DNA of 33,472 bases from Bacteroidales bacterium UBA1374 (GCA_002305545.1 DBRG01000021.1:1-33472), one strand, 5' to 3'. Shown: positions 23,280 to 32,812, counted from the first letter of the stretch. Numbers and translations: made by a program. The notes: generated by a model from the letters alone, not told the origin.

Positions 23280-23656
23280 TAATGAAAAAAACAACATTAA
23301 TGAACATCATTCGCTGGTCGGCCCGTATTATCGGGACGTTGATGGTTGCGTTTACTTTACTCATGTTGATTGGCGAAATGTTTGAGGGACGCAATAGCGC
23401 TGCTTCTGAGCCTAATATCTATAATATCATAACATTTGTTGTATGGGGCACAGGACTCGCAGGATTAATATTAGCATTATGGAAAGAAGGTTTAGGAGGA
23501 TTGATCTCTTTGCTTTGTTTCATAATCCTTAATATCCTTGTTGCGGCGAATCCTACTCCCGGATCCGGCTACTCCCCTGTATTTTTACTTTACATGCTTC
23601 CCTCAATATTATATATACTTTATTGGTGGCTAAAAAGGAACAAGAAACATGAATAG
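23276..23656 (+). CDS. Small membrane protein, DUF7670-like
   Basis: 126 residues with four hydrophobic spans, a positive start and a basic C-terminal tail (KRNKKHE). I recognise it only as a Bacteroidota membrane family (DUF7670, from memory). The start codon overlaps the preceding stop (ATGA), and the second Met at 23282 is an alternative. It is probably cotranscribed with the methyltransferase. Function unknown. Confidence 0.7.
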   Translation: MIMKKTTLMNIIRWSARIIGTLMVAFTLLMLIGEMFEGRNSAASEPNIYNIITFVVWGTGLAGLILALWKEGLGGLISLLCFIILNILVAANPTPGSGYSPVFLLYMLPSILYILYWWLKRNKKHE

Positions 23657-23668
23657 AATCCAGGTTGC

Positions 23669-24118
23669 ATGAAAGTAATATCCATACGGGAAAATCCTGA
23701 ATATAAAGACCAGGCGATCAAGTATTTTAAGAGCAAATGGCCTAGTGTTATGCCAGTAATATACGAAGATTGCATAAATCATTGCATAGGTTCCATGAAT
23801 CCCCTGCCGCAATGGTACTTGTTGGAAAAGGAAAGCGCAATAATCGGCTGCGCAGGACTTATAACCAATGATTTTATCAGCCGGATGGATTTATACCCAT
23901 GGATTTGTGCTGTTTATGTTGAAGAGGCCCATAGAGGTAATAATTATGGTTCGTTGTTGATCGATAAAGCGAAAAGAGACGCAAAAGAAGCAAAATTCGA
24001 TTATTTGTATCTTAGCACAGATCATATTGGTTATTACGAAAAATTTGGATTCGAATATATTGGACAAGGCTATCATCCCTGGGGTGAGGAATCGAGAATC
24101 TATCAATGCAGGTTATGA
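23669..24118 (+). CDS. GNAT acetyltransferase
   Basis: A 149-residue GNAT enzyme. The core strand and acetyl-CoA loop are WICAVYVEEAHRGNNYGSLL, followed by AKFDYLYLSTDHIGYYEKFGFEYIGQGYHPWGEESRIYQ. It transfers acetyl from acetyl-CoA to an amine, substrate unknown. It is 12 bp downstream of the membrane protein gene on the same strand, in a locally AT-rich part of the cluster. Confidence 0.86.
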   Translation: MKVISIRENPEYKDQAIKYFKSKWPSVMPVIYEDCINHCIGSMNPLPQWYLLEKESAIIGCAGLITNDFISRMDLYPWICAVYVEEAHRGNNYGSLLIDKAKRDAKEAKFDYLYLSTDHIGYYEKFGFEYIGQGYHPWGEESRIYQCRL

Positions 24119-24141
24119 ACTGTAGAATTGTTATATAACAG

Positions 24142-24519
24142 ATGGAAACGTTTATTGCATATTGTGGGTTGAGGTGTGATACCTGCCCTATTCATCTGAT
24201 GACACTCGAACAGGATGTGTCTCTACAACAAACTAAGAGAGCATCAATTGCGGAGCTATGTTCCAAGGTATACGGGATGAAGATGCAACCTGGGGATATT
24301 ACCGATTGTGACGGGTGCCGGGCTGGTACCGGAAGAATTTTTTCAGGATGCTTACAATGTGAAATTAGAAAATGCGCCAGCAAAAAAAATATTGACAGTT
24401 GCGCGTTCTGTGATGATTATGCCTGTAAGACATTAAAGAAGCATTTTTCGCTTGATCCAACTGCAAAAACCAGGCTTGAAGAAATCCGACAAAATGGTGG
24501 CCTATTGCAACATTTGTAA
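24142..24519 (+). CDS. DUF3795 cysteine-rich protein
   Basis: 125 residues with the DUF3795 cysteine array: YCGLRCDTCP at the N-terminus, then DCDGCRAGTGRIFSGCLQC, RKCASKKNIDSCAFCDDYACKTL. These cysteines probably bind zinc or iron-sulfur clusters. The family is of unknown function and often annotated only by the domain. It lies 23 bp after the GNAT gene. Confidence 0.85.
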   Translation: METFIAYCGLRCDTCPIHLMTLEQDVSLQQTKRASIAELCSKVYGMKMQPGDITDCDGCRAGTGRIFSGCLQCEIRKCASKKNIDSCAFCDDYACKTLKKHFSLDPTAKTRLEEIRQNGGLLQHL

Positions 24520-24632
24520 GGGAACACCATACTAGAACAAGAACACAGATAGAAATTCCTCATACTTCATAAATATCACATCTTTGAGGAAATTTGTTTA
24601 TCTTCGCTACGCAAGATTTTGAAATAATTCAT

Positions 24633-25853
24633 ATGCGTAAAATTTTAAGAAAAACGGAACTCAGTAAACTTTCTGTCCTCAAAGATAAGAATTTAATAAA
24701 GGTTGTGACAGGCGTCCGCCGTGCAGGAAAATCTACTTTACTTATTCAGTTTCAAGAGTTGCTGAAAGAGGAAAATCCGAATGTGTCACTCGTTTCAATA
24801 AACATGGATTTACCTGAATTTCGTTTTCTTGCCGAAAAAAATTGGAAAGAGGTATACGATTATATCAAGGGTTTGTTGCAAAAAGATGGAATGAATTATG
24901 TTTTTATTGACGAAATTCAGAACATTCCGGAATTTGAAAAAATGCTTGAAGGGCTATTTGTTACGCCCAATGTGGATTTATATGTCACAGGCTCCAATGC
25001 CTATCTGCTATCTAGCGAATTGGCGACCATACTTACAGGCAGAGCTTTTGAAATCAACATTCTACCATTTTCTTTTGCCGAATATTTGGAATTTACAGGT
25101 AAAACTTTGACTCCCGAGCGTTCTTTTGCCGAATATATGCGAATAGGTGGTTTTCCTGATGCTGTTGGATTTGTCCAATCAGGTGAAAACTATGCTTACG
25201 AATATCTGAAAACCGTTTTTCAAAACATATATGAAAATGATATACAAAAACGGCATAAGATATATTATGAAACCTCATACAACGAAGTCGTTAATTTTTT
25301 GATTGACAACGTCGGTTCAACTGTTTCTGCAAGAAATATTGCAAGAGTCTTAACGGCAAACGGTAAAAAGATAGACAATAAAACAGTATCTAAGTACATT
25401 GATACTCTGGTTGAATCCTATCTTTTCTATAAAGTTAACCGGTACGATATAAAAGGGAAACAGCATTTGGCAACGCAGGAAAAATACTATTTGGTGGATT
25501 TAGGCTTACGCAATGCATTGCTTGGTAAACAACTTGTGGCAGATGCAGGGCATTTGCTTGAAAATGTGATTTATCTTGAATTACGGCGCCGAAATTATCA
25601 GATCTGGATAGGAAAAACAGAGAATCTTGAGGTCGATTTTGTCGTCCGTGACAAAGATGGCTATACAAAATACATTCAAGTGGCAAATACGGTAAAAGAT
25701 CGAACAACACTTGAACGTGAACTAGCACCATTTAACAGAATCCCTGATTATAACGAGCGGATACTTATTACAATGGATTACGAAACAGGGAACCATAATG
25801 GAGTGAAACAGATAAATGCAATAGATTGGATCTTAAAGGATCAAAAAATATAA
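24633..25853 (+). CDS. AAA ATPase with DUF4143 domain
   Basis: 406 residues from ATG 24633 (the frame is open from 24594; I prefer the Met of MRKILRKTEL because it begins the family pattern). Walker A is GVRRAGKSTLL, Walker B is VFIDEIQNI, and GSNAYLLSSELATILTGR is the sensor region. The C-terminal DUF4143 part ends with LENVIYLELRRRNYQI, then EVDFVVRD and YIQVANTV, a degenerate PD-(D/E)XK nuclease-like fold. The family is common in Bacteroidota, and its cellular job is not settled. It is the most AT-rich gene of the cluster, and the intergenic gap before it is 113 bp. Confidence 0.86.
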   Translation: MRKILRKTELSKLSVLKDKNLIKVVTGVRRAGKSTLLIQFQELLKEENPNVSLVSINMDLPEFRFLAEKNWKEVYDYIKGLLQKDGMNYVFIDEIQNIPEFEKMLEGLFVTPNVDLYVTGSNAYLLSSELATILTGRAFEINILPFSFAEYLEFTGKTLTPERSFAEYMRIGGFPDAVGFVQSGENYAYEYLKTVFQNIYENDIQKRHKIYYETSYNEVVNFLIDNVGSTVSARNIARVLTANGKKIDNKTVSKYIDTLVESYLFYKVNRYDIKGKQHLATQEKYYLVDLGLRNALLGKQLVADAGHLLENVIYLELRRRNYQIWIGKTENLEVDFVVRDKDGYTKYIQVANTVKDRTTLERELAPFNRIPDYNERILITMDYETGNHNGVKQINAIDWILKDQKI

Positions 25854-25877
25854 CCTTCAAAAAAAATAATAGCGACC

Positions 25878-26225
25878 ATGAATAACAACATCCCATTTCA
25901 GACCATTGACTGGTCAACCATTTCAAAGACAGAACATAAAGGAGAAACCGGCATGGCTTATTGGCAGACTTTGCAATTTGAAGGACTGAGAATAAGAATC
26001 GTCGAATACTCAAAAGGTTATGTGGCAGACCACTGGTGCAAGAAAGGACACATAGTCCATTGCCTGGAGGGTGATTTTGTGAGTGAGCTCAGCAACGGTC
26101 AGCAATTCATCCTGACAAAGGGAATGACCTACGTGGTCTCGGATGAGCTGAGTTCCCACCGTTCCACTACAGTGGACGGCGTGAAATTATTGATCATCGA
26201 TGGCGATTTCCTCAAACTGAGATAA
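25878..26225 (+). CDS. DHCW-motif cupin fold protein
   Basis: A 115-residue single cupin. The motif VADHWCKKGHIVHCLEGDF contains the His-Trp-Cys pattern (shown here as DHWC) that names this family, and KGMTYVVSDELSSHRSTTVDG supplies the second cupin motif with a histidine. It may bind a metal ion with a Cys-His set. Function unknown. It ends 2 bp before the next gene (stop TAA 26223-26225, ATG 26228). Confidence 0.85.
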   Translation: MNNNIPFQTIDWSTISKTEHKGETGMAYWQTLQFEGLRIRIVEYSKGYVADHWCKKGHIVHCLEGDFVSELSNGQQFILTKGMTYVVSDELSSHRSTTVDGVKLLIIDGDFLKLR

Positions 26226-26227
26226 CC

Positions 26228-26785
26228 ATGACTTTTGAGCCTTTAACCATCAATAACTGGGACAAATTCGTGCAACTCTTCGGGGCAAAGGGAGCCTGCG
26301 GAAGTTGCTGGTGCATGTATTACAGGCTCAAGAAATCCGATTTTGATCAAGGAAAGTCAGATGACGGCAACAAAATGGCCATGCAACAAATTGTCCGGGA
26401 TAACAAGCCGGCTGGACTCCTTGGCTTCCATGAGGGCCGGCCAATAGCCTGGTGCGCCTTTGCCCCGCGGGAAGACTTTATGAAGCTTGAAAGATCCCAC
26501 GTCCACAAACGCATCGACAACAATGCTGTCTGGTCCCTGCCCTGTTTTTTCATTGACAAGGCATACCGGCGGCAGGGCGTTTCAGTAGAGATGCTTAAGG
26601 GTGTCATCGCATTTGCAAAAAATCATGGAATTAAGATCATTGAAGCCTATCCCACCATCTCGACCCCAAAAAATACCCCGGATGCCTTTTTATGGACCGG
26701 TCTGTATAAATCATTTGAACGGGCAGGCTTCCAAATCGTTGACAGGACATCGGCCAACAAACCCATGGTACGGTATTATTTATAG
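26228..26785 (+). CDS. GNAT acetyltransferase
   Basis: 185 residues. It starts with an unusual CGSCWCMYYRLK segment, then WCAFAPREDFMKLE, a PCFFIDKAYRRQGVSVEML acetyl-CoA loop, and the GNAT end LYKSFERAGFQIVDRTSANKPMVRYYL. The CGSCWCM N-terminus is a recognised feature of a GNAT subfamily in Bacteroidota and Firmicutes. Substrate unknown. It is translationally close to the cupin gene (2 bp). Confidence 0.85.
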   Translation: MTFEPLTINNWDKFVQLFGAKGACGSCWCMYYRLKKSDFDQGKSDDGNKMAMQQIVRDNKPAGLLGFHEGRPIAWCAFAPREDFMKLERSHVHKRIDNNAVWSLPCFFIDKAYRRQGVSVEMLKGVIAFAKNHGIKIIEAYPTISTPKNTPDAFLWTGLYKSFERAGFQIVDRTSANKPMVRYYL

Positions 26786-26807
26786 TAACGCATAAAACAT
26801 CAAGACA

Positions 26808-27263
26808 ATGAAATACTTGCTTTTACTTATAGCACTACTTACGGTAAACCTGGCTTTTGGCCAGACAAATCCCGATTATGACAAGGCTTTGGCCGAGAAG
26901 CTGGGCGCCGATGAATATGGCATGAAAAGTTACTTCCTGGTCATGCTGAAAACTGGACCCAATACGACCACCGACCAAGAACTGATCAATGAAAGCTTCA
27001 GGGGTCACCTGGAGAACATAAACAGGTTGGAGGCGGAAGGCATACTCATCGTTGCAGGGCCCCTGGACAAGAACGATAAGAATTACCGGGGGATTTTCAT
27101 TCTGAACAACCTGAAATCACGGGAAGAGGCAAAAGAAGTGTTGCAGACCGATCCTGCCATCAAAAACGGTCTTCTGGATTTTGAAATTTACACCTGGTAT
27201 GGCTCGGCTGCCCTGCCTGAATATTTGCAGTTCTCACAAAAAATCTGGAAATCACAGCCCTGA
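26808..27263 (+). CDS. Exported YciI-like protein
   Basis: 151 residues. A signal peptide (about 1-19, ending LAFGQ) precedes a YciI-like ferredoxin fold: KSYFLVMLKTGPN, then HLENINRLEAEGILIVAGPLD, then YRGIFILNN and DPAIKNGLLDFEIYTWYGS. The family is of unknown enzymatic function; an exported form is less common than the cytosolic YciI. It lies 22 bp after the GNAT gene. Confidence 0.8.
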   Translation: MKYLLLLIALLTVNLAFGQTNPDYDKALAEKLGADEYGMKSYFLVMLKTGPNTTTDQELINESFRGHLENINRLEAEGILIVAGPLDKNDKNYRGIFILNNLKSREEAKEVLQTDPAIKNGLLDFEIYTWYGSAALPEYLQFSQKIWKSQP

Positions 27264-27286
27264 TAACAGAATAAATACCCTACCCT

Positions 27287-27718
27287 ATGCAAGCAGAAAC
27301 CCCCAAACAGCTCCTCAGGGACCCGGAACAAAAACCCGGTGAGGCCCTGTTCAGAAGCATCCTGGACCAAACCCTTTGCCAGGTCATGGATAAGCTACTC
27401 CAGTCTTTAACCGTTGCAGGTATTGACTTTGAATGGCGGTACTATAAAGACGGAAATGCCTGGCTGGGGAAAGCCACGTACAGGAAAAAAACAGTCGTCT
27501 GGATCTCCCTCTGGGAAAACCTGGTCAAAACCAGCTTTTTTTTCACCGAAAAGACCCGCCCCGGGGTGCTTGAATTACCCCTTGACCCCGGAATCAAAAC
27601 TCTTTTTGCCGAGGCAAAACCCATTGGGAAACTCATCCCCCTGACCCTTGACATCAAGGACACCACTTCGCTCCCCGACTTCGTCACCCTGATAAACCAT
27701 AAGAAGAACCTGCCCTGA
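27287..27718 (+). CDS. DUF3788 family protein
   Basis: 143 residues with the DUF3788 pattern EWRYYKDGNAWLGKATYRKKTVVWISLWENLVKTSFFFTEKT (about 48-89) and a C-terminal TLDIKDTTSLPDFVTLINHK. It is a soluble protein of unknown function. It is followed by a hairpin (27727-27744) and then the McrBC promoter, so it ends the accessory run. Confidence 0.82.
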   Translation: MQAETPKQLLRDPEQKPGEALFRSILDQTLCQVMDKLLQSLTVAGIDFEWRYYKDGNAWLGKATYRKKTVVWISLWENLVKTSFFFTEKTRPGVLELPLDPGIKTLFAEAKPIGKLIPLTLDIKDTTSLPDFVTLINHKKNLP

Positions 27719-27726
27719 AACCACCG

Positions 27727-27744
27727 CCCGGGCTTCCGCTCGGG
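27727..27744 (+). terminator. Hairpin after the DUF3788 gene
   Basis: CCCGGGC (27727-27733) and GCTCGGG (27738-27744) form a 7-bp stem (one G-T pair) with a TTCC loop, 8 bp after the stop codon. No T-run follows, so this is a weak terminator call. Confidence 0.4.
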
Positions 27745-27781
27745 AAGGTATTCCCGTCATCCATTTTTGCTTAACTCTTGC

Positions 27782-27789
27782 TATATTTG
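27782..27789 (+). promoter_or_regulatory. -7 promoter element of the McrB-like gene
   Basis: TATATTTG matches TAnnTTTG exactly, 83 bp before ATG 27873. The nearest TTTG upstream (27766-27769) is only 12 nt away, so the -33 box is uncertain. Confidence 0.45.
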
Positions 27790-27872
27790 TAAGGGGACAA
27801 AAAACTCTTTTACGGTATCAATCAGGCAGAAACGACAGACAACGATAATAACATCAAAAAAGACATTTTAAT

Positions 27873-30527
27873 ATGAGCATAGAAACCCTAAAAGGAAAAG
27901 CAAAGACTTATTATATTTCTCGAGAATATATTGATTCTAAGGAAAAAGGAAGAATAGAGTTTGTAGCCAAATTTCCAATAGAAAGAATTTCAGAATTAAG
28001 TTTGGACGATTTTGTTTTGGGCACTGATAAAGAAAGTTTCTGTTACTGGCTTGAGTTTAAAAAAATTGGAGGTAAAGTTATTTTGTTTGGAATTGGAGGT
28101 GGCAGTGCTTCAAAATTCGGATTGTATAAATCAAAGGATGGCTCATATCAAATTGGTCATGGGGAAGAAAAGAAAACTTTAAGTGGTAAGGAATTAGAAG
28201 AATATTTTTTTTCTATTAAAAACATAATCAAGCAAGCAATAAAGTATGTTTCTGAAAACAGGATTTCAGAAATAAAGAAAATGAAAATGCCATTTGATAA
28301 TATTGTATTGCTGAAAATATTATCAATCTATTACCCGGAAAAATTTATAACTATTGGAGCATCAAATGTTTTAATTGATATTGCAAAAGATATCAATCTT
28401 CAAGATATTGAGTTAGGTTACAACAATCTAATTGAAATTAACTACGAATGTAAAAAGGCAATAGATGCAATTCCGGAATTTAAAGATTGGTCTTATGAAA
28501 AAATAGGAACGTTTTTATGGGACCATTTTGGTAATAAAGATACAATTTATTACTTTTTAGTTGGAGCATACTGGGATGGTAGTGAACCAGATGATCAAAC
28601 AACTAGATTTCTTGAGAACGGGATTTGGGAAAATGGTTATGACGATAAATATAAGGAGGAAGTAAATGCTGTTCCTGTTGGAAGCAAAATCGCAATAAAA
28701 GCGGCTTTTACAAAAGAAAAAACTAAATCTGTAATGAATATAAAAGCGATTGGTACAGTTTTAGAAAATTTTAGAGACGGTAAAAAATTAATTGTAAAAT
28801 GGGACGATAATTTTAAGCCATTTGAGGTTGATTTTTCTGGGGGCTATTGGTCAACTATAAAAAAAGTTACAAATAAAGATCACATTAATGCCATTTTCCA
28901 TAGCAAACCATATATTCCTGAGAATAATAACTTTTATCAGCAACTGATAATGTTTCTTGAACAAGCAAAAACGGATAATCTGAGAACAAATAACTATGTA
29001 TCTCAATACCTAGGAACAAAGGTTAAAGTTAGCTTTGGAATTGGTGGAAAAGCAAAAATCCCATGGATCTCCTTTCTAAAAGGGGATAATACAACAAGTA
29101 AAGGTATCTATCCTGTCTATCTTTATTACAAAGAAGTTGAACGACTTATCTTAGCTTATGGAATTAGCGAAACTAATACTCCAATGTTATCCTGGAATGT
29201 TCCTGATAAAAAAACCATAAGAGATTTCTATCAAACAAATTACTCCAAAGATCCGTTTCGTTATGGAGCATCCTATGTATATAAAGTTTATAATGTGAAC
29301 AATTTACCTTCAGCAGAAACCATAAACGAAGATTTAAACCAAATCATCGACCAATACCATAGAATTATTGACAACATTGATGACATTATTCCAGAACCTG
29401 AACCAAAAAATCCAATTAATTTTGAGACAAAGAGTTTTATTGAAGCGCTTGATAAATCAGGCCTCCAATACTCAGAAAAGTTAATCACCCGCTTCATAGC
29501 TTCCCTACTCACAAAACCATTCCTGATCCTCACAGGGCTGTCCGGATCTGGGAAGACCAAATTGGCTCAGGCGTTTGCCCAGTGGATTTGTGAAGATGAG
29601 AGTCAATATAAATTGATTCCCGTGGGGGCCGACTGGACCAACCGCGAGCCGCTGCTGGGGTATCCTAATTCACTTGAACCAGATAAATATGTGAAACCTG
29701 ATAGTGATGTGCTGGATCTGATTATTCAGGCAAACAAACAGCCATCATTACCTCATTTTTTGATTCTGGACGAGATGAATCTGAGCATTGTGGAACGTTA
29801 TTTCGCCGACTTCCTGAGTGTAATGGAATCAAAGAAAGAGATTCCGCTTTTCCCCAAAGGCTCCGTCAACAACGGAGTGCCTGCCAGCCTCGGCATTCCG
29901 GAAAATCTTTTTATCATCGGCACGGTAAACATAGATGAAACCACCAATATGTTCAGCCCAAAGGTCCTCGACAGAGCCAACACCATAGAGTTCAGGGTAA
30001 CTAGCCAGGAAATGCAGGCGTTCCTGAACAGCGCAAGTGAAATTGACATGGAGGCACTTACAGGAAAAGGCGCAGCCTCGGCTTACAGTTTCCTTAAAAT
30101 GGCAACCAATAAGTGGTCCAGTCCCGCAGACATAGATACGATCAAAGAGACTCTCATCCAATTCTTTGACGAGTTGAAGAAAACCGGGGCCGAGTTTGGT
30201 TACCGCAGTGCTGTAGAAATCCTCAGGCTAATTCATCATTTAAGTGTTTTGGACAACAGCTTCACAACGAATGATAAGATGGATATAGCCATCATGCAAA
30301 AACTCCTGCCCAAATTACATGGGTCCAGAAGAAAAATTTGTCCCATTCTGGAAACCCTGGGTGGCTTTTGCCTGGAAGAAAACGGGAACATTGTCAAGGA
30401 CGTGTTCGAAAAAGCCGATTTCGATTATGATGCCCAGGAGGTCCTTTATCCCCTGTCGTTGGAAAAAATCACCCGTATGTACAGAGGCGCTGTTGAAAAC
30501 GGCTTTGCTAGTTTTGCCGAGGCTTAA
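27873..30527 (+). CDS. McrB-like type IV restriction GTPase with EVE-like and DUF3578 domains
   Basis: 884 residues. Residues 1-130 are a McrB-associated N-terminal domain (FCYWLEFKKIGG, GGGSASKFGLY). About 228-335 is an EVE-like module (VGAYWDGSEP then NGIWENGYDDK and AIGTVLENF), likely to recognise modified DNA bases. About 350-490 matches DUF3578. The AAA+ motor follows: Walker A GLSGSGKT (555-562), Walker B ILDEMN (631-636), and the McrB-type NIDETTNMFSPKVLDRA. McrB proteins hydrolyse GTP and translocate on methylated or glucosylated DNA with a nuclease partner, here the next gene. The DNA up to about 29480 is clearly more AT-rich than the motor part, suggesting a swapped recognition module. 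The start at 27873 is preceded by TTTTAAT. Confidence 0.88.
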   Translation: MSIETLKGKAKTYYISREYIDSKEKGRIEFVAKFPIERISELSLDDFVLGTDKESFCYWLEFKKIGGKVILFGIGGGSASKFGLYKSKDGSYQIGHGEEKKTLSGKELEEYFFSIKNIIKQAIKYVSENRISEIKKMKMPFDNIVLLKILSIYYPEKFITIGASNVLIDIAKDINLQDIELGYNNLIEINYECKKAIDAIPEFKDWSYEKIGTFLWDHFGNKDTIYYFLVGAYWDGSEPDDQTTRFLENGIWENGYDDKYKEEVNAVPVGSKIAIKAAFTKEKTKSVMNIKAIGTVLENFRDGKKLIVKWDDNFKPFEVDFSGGYWSTIKKVTNKDHINAIFHSKPYIPENNNFYQQLIMFLEQAKTDNLRTNNYVSQYLGTKVKVSFGIGGKAKIPWISFLKGDNTTSKGIYPVYLYYKEVERLILAYGISETNTPMLSWNVPDKKTIRDFYQTNYSKDPFRYGASYVYKVYNVNNLPSAETINEDLNQIIDQYHRIIDNIDDIIPEPEPKNPINFETKSFIEALDKSGLQYSEKLITRFIASLLTKPFLILTGLSGSGKTKLAQAFAQWICEDESQYKLIPVGADWTNREPLLGYPNSLEPDKYVKPDSDVLDLIIQANKQPSLPHFLILDEMNLSIVERYFADFLSVMESKKEIPLFPKGSVNNGVPASLGIPENLFIIGTVNIDETTNMFSPKVLDRANTIEFRVTSQEMQAFLNSASEIDMEALTGKGAASAYSFLKMATNKWSSPADIDTIKETLIQFFDELKKTGAEFGYRSAVEILRLIHHLSVLDNSFTTNDKMDIAIMQKLLPKLHGSRRKICPILETLGGFCLEENGNIVKDVFEKADFDYDAQEVLYPLSLEKITRMYRGAVENGFASFAEA

Positions 30528-30529
30528 TT

Positions 30530-32812
30530 ATGGAGAAGTTATCGGCCGTTGAAATTCCTCTCGATTCCATTGAGGAAGGCTTGTGTCTCTGGATTGATGC
30601 ACGTGCACCGGGAACGCTTTACGATGCGGCAGAAGATCCGGATGCCAATCTTGAAGCTCGGTTTCAACTGGTTGAAGGCTGCTTTTACGATTACAAAATC
30701 AGTAGTGACAAGTACATTCTCAAAGATCCTTACGACAACATAGTCAAGCCGCATAAACGAATCCCCCACTCCGGAACCATCGCCCCAAACATCTACGTTG
30801 GAACGCTGGAAATTGCCCTTCATGAGAAAGACACAGATAAGCCCAAAGGGATTGTCCGGCTTGAGGTGCAATCGGTTAAAGCAGGGTATCGCAATGATTA
30901 TCATGAGATGTTGGCGCTCATTACAGAAAAATGTACCGATTTGTTGTTGCAGGCTAATTCCCCTGTAGCGCATCATTTTGAGGTTGATTATTCCAAAGAC
31001 AGTCAGACGCTATATCAACGTTTTGCCTTTATTCAATCTGTCATTGGGACCGCTGAGTTTGCCGAGGCGGTGCACCGCATTGTCTCAACGCCTGTAACCC
31101 GATGGGCAGAAACCACCGAAGAAAGAGATGTCCGAACCGCAGGAAGGTTTTCAAACACCAACATCAAACAAGTACTCAAAGGGGGAAAGAGAACGAAATT
31201 GCCCGAGGATCATTTCCTTCACAAGTATGGCGTTGAATCCCTTCCTGAAAGAATTTCCGTAGCACGAAAAATAGATTCCGTAGATACGCCTGAAAATCGC
31301 TTTATTAAGCATGCCCTGGAGTCCTTTCTAAAACTTTGTACCGATATCCACCGGGCAGCTGAGATAGGCAATCATACTAAACTGCTGCATGAATCCGAGG
31401 CGCTAATACTCAAGCTGGAGAATCAATTGCATCATAGCGTTTTCAAGAACATCTCCCGTCCGGCCATGTTAATACTGAACAGTCCCGTACTTCAGCGAAA
31501 AGAAGGTTACCGCGAGGTGTTGCGGGTATGGTTGATGCTGGATCTAGCAGCCAGACTCGTCTGGAAAGGTGGTGATGATGTGTATGAAGGAGGTAAAAAA
31601 GATGTGGCTGTATTATATGAATACTGGCTCTTTTTTATGCTGTTGGATTTATTGCAGGAAATCTTTCAGATTGAGCCCAAAGGCCTTTCGGCATTGATTC
31701 AGGAATCCGAGGACGGTTTGAATCTTCAGATTAAACAAGGGAAGTTCATTGCTTTAAGTGGTATCTATGACAAAGGGCCCAGAAAATTAAACATTCGTTT
31801 CAGCTACAACCGTTCATTCAGCGGCAAACAGAACTATCCGCATGCTGGAAGCTGGACAGTCACTTTGAGACCGGATTACACCCTATCGTTCTGGCCCGTT
31901 GGGATAGACGAAGAAGAAGCCGAGAAACAGGAGCTGATTGTTCACGTGCACTTCGATGCCAAATACAAGGTTGATAATCTCCTGAATTTTCAGGCCTACA
32001 TGAACGAAGAAGAGCTCGATCACGAAAAAACAGATAATCGGAAAGGTATCTACAAAAATGCCGATGTACTTAAAATGCATTCATACAAAGATGCCATAAG
32101 GAGAACCAGTGGTGCTTACGTTTTGTATCCCGGACGCGAGACCTTAAAACAAAAAGGATTTCATGAGATAATTCCCGGCTTGGGGGCTTTTCCGCTTCGT
32201 CCATCAAAAAATGATACAGGCATAGGCGAATTAAAAACCTTTATACTGGAGATTGTAGAGCATTTACTTAACAGAGTTTCTCAGCGAGAAAAAATTGCCT
32301 ACCGGACCTATGACATCTACCATACTCCCCCTGGTAAAGAAAACATAGTAAAAGAACCTCTCCCAGAGCCCTATAACGCCAACAGAGACATGATTCCAGA
32401 TGAAACCTATGTGCTGATTGGCTTATGTAAGTCATTAGAGCATTACCAATGGATTATTAATAACATGCTCTACAGCATTGGATTAGGTTCAATGGCCAAC
32501 ACGACATCCATCACCAGAGAAATGATCAGTGCCAGATATCTTCTGTTATTCTCATTGGAAAAGAACACTCCGCTCAGTCTTTGGAAGATCAAACCAAACA
32601 ACGCCCAATCCTATTCTCGTCAGGATCTCATGGATTTGAACTATCCCGCAACTATTTTTTACGGCAACTATCTGGTATTCCATCTTCAGGAAGCTTTCGA
32701 ACCCGAGTTAAAAGATATTAATGTAGATATCACTAAGTTCAAATTCTATTATGAAGACAACCCCATTATCATCACACTGGCAGAACTGATGAAATACAAA
32801 AAGCCCAAGTAA
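30530..32812 (+). CDS. DUF2357 PD-(D/E)XK nuclease, McrC-like partner
   Basis: 760 residues. The N-terminal two-thirds is DUF2357, including TRWAETTEERDVRTAGRF and DSVDTPENRFIKHALESF. A C-terminal PD-(D/E)XK nuclease contains VHVHFDAKYKVDN, where the Asp near residue 475 and the following Ala-Lys are the catalytic D-x-K pattern. It begins 2 bp after the McrB stop and should form the cleavage subunit of a McrBC-like type IV restriction complex. Its length exceeds that of E. coli McrC, as is usual for DUF2357 partners. Stop TAA 32810-32812. Confidence 0.88.
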   Translation: MEKLSAVEIPLDSIEEGLCLWIDARAPGTLYDAAEDPDANLEARFQLVEGCFYDYKISSDKYILKDPYDNIVKPHKRIPHSGTIAPNIYVGTLEIALHEKDTDKPKGIVRLEVQSVKAGYRNDYHEMLALITEKCTDLLLQANSPVAHHFEVDYSKDSQTLYQRFAFIQSVIGTAEFAEAVHRIVSTPVTRWAETTEERDVRTAGRFSNTNIKQVLKGGKRTKLPEDHFLHKYGVESLPERISVARKIDSVDTPENRFIKHALESFLKLCTDIHRAAEIGNHTKLLHESEALILKLENQLHHSVFKNISRPAMLILNSPVLQRKEGYREVLRVWLMLDLAARLVWKGGDDVYEGGKKDVAVLYEYWLFFMLLDLLQEIFQIEPKGLSALIQESEDGLNLQIKQGKFIALSGIYDKGPRKLNIRFSYNRSFSGKQNYPHAGSWTVTLRPDYTLSFWPVGIDEEEAEKQELIVHVHFDAKYKVDNLLNFQAYMNEEELDHEKTDNRKGIYKNADVLKMHSYKDAIRRTSGAYVLYPGRETLKQKGFHEIIPGLGAFPLRPSKNDTGIGELKTFILEIVEHLLNRVSQREKIAYRTYDIYHTPPGKENIVKEPLPEPYNANRDMIPDETYVLIGLCKSLEHYQWIINNMLYSIGLGSMANTTSITREMISARYLLLFSLEKNTPLSLWKIKPNNAQSYSRQDLMDLNYPATIFYGNYLVFHLQEAFEPELKDINVDITKFKFYYEDNPIIITLAELMKYKKPK

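Noticed and set aside
24583..24606. TTTG and TATCTTCG as a promoter of the AAA/DUF4143 gene
   Set aside because: The spacing is about 12 nt instead of 17-23, and the -7 box has a mismatch.
21734..27718. Integron cassette array
   Set aside because: I looked for palindromic attC-like sites between the genes and found none, and there is no integrase in the window.
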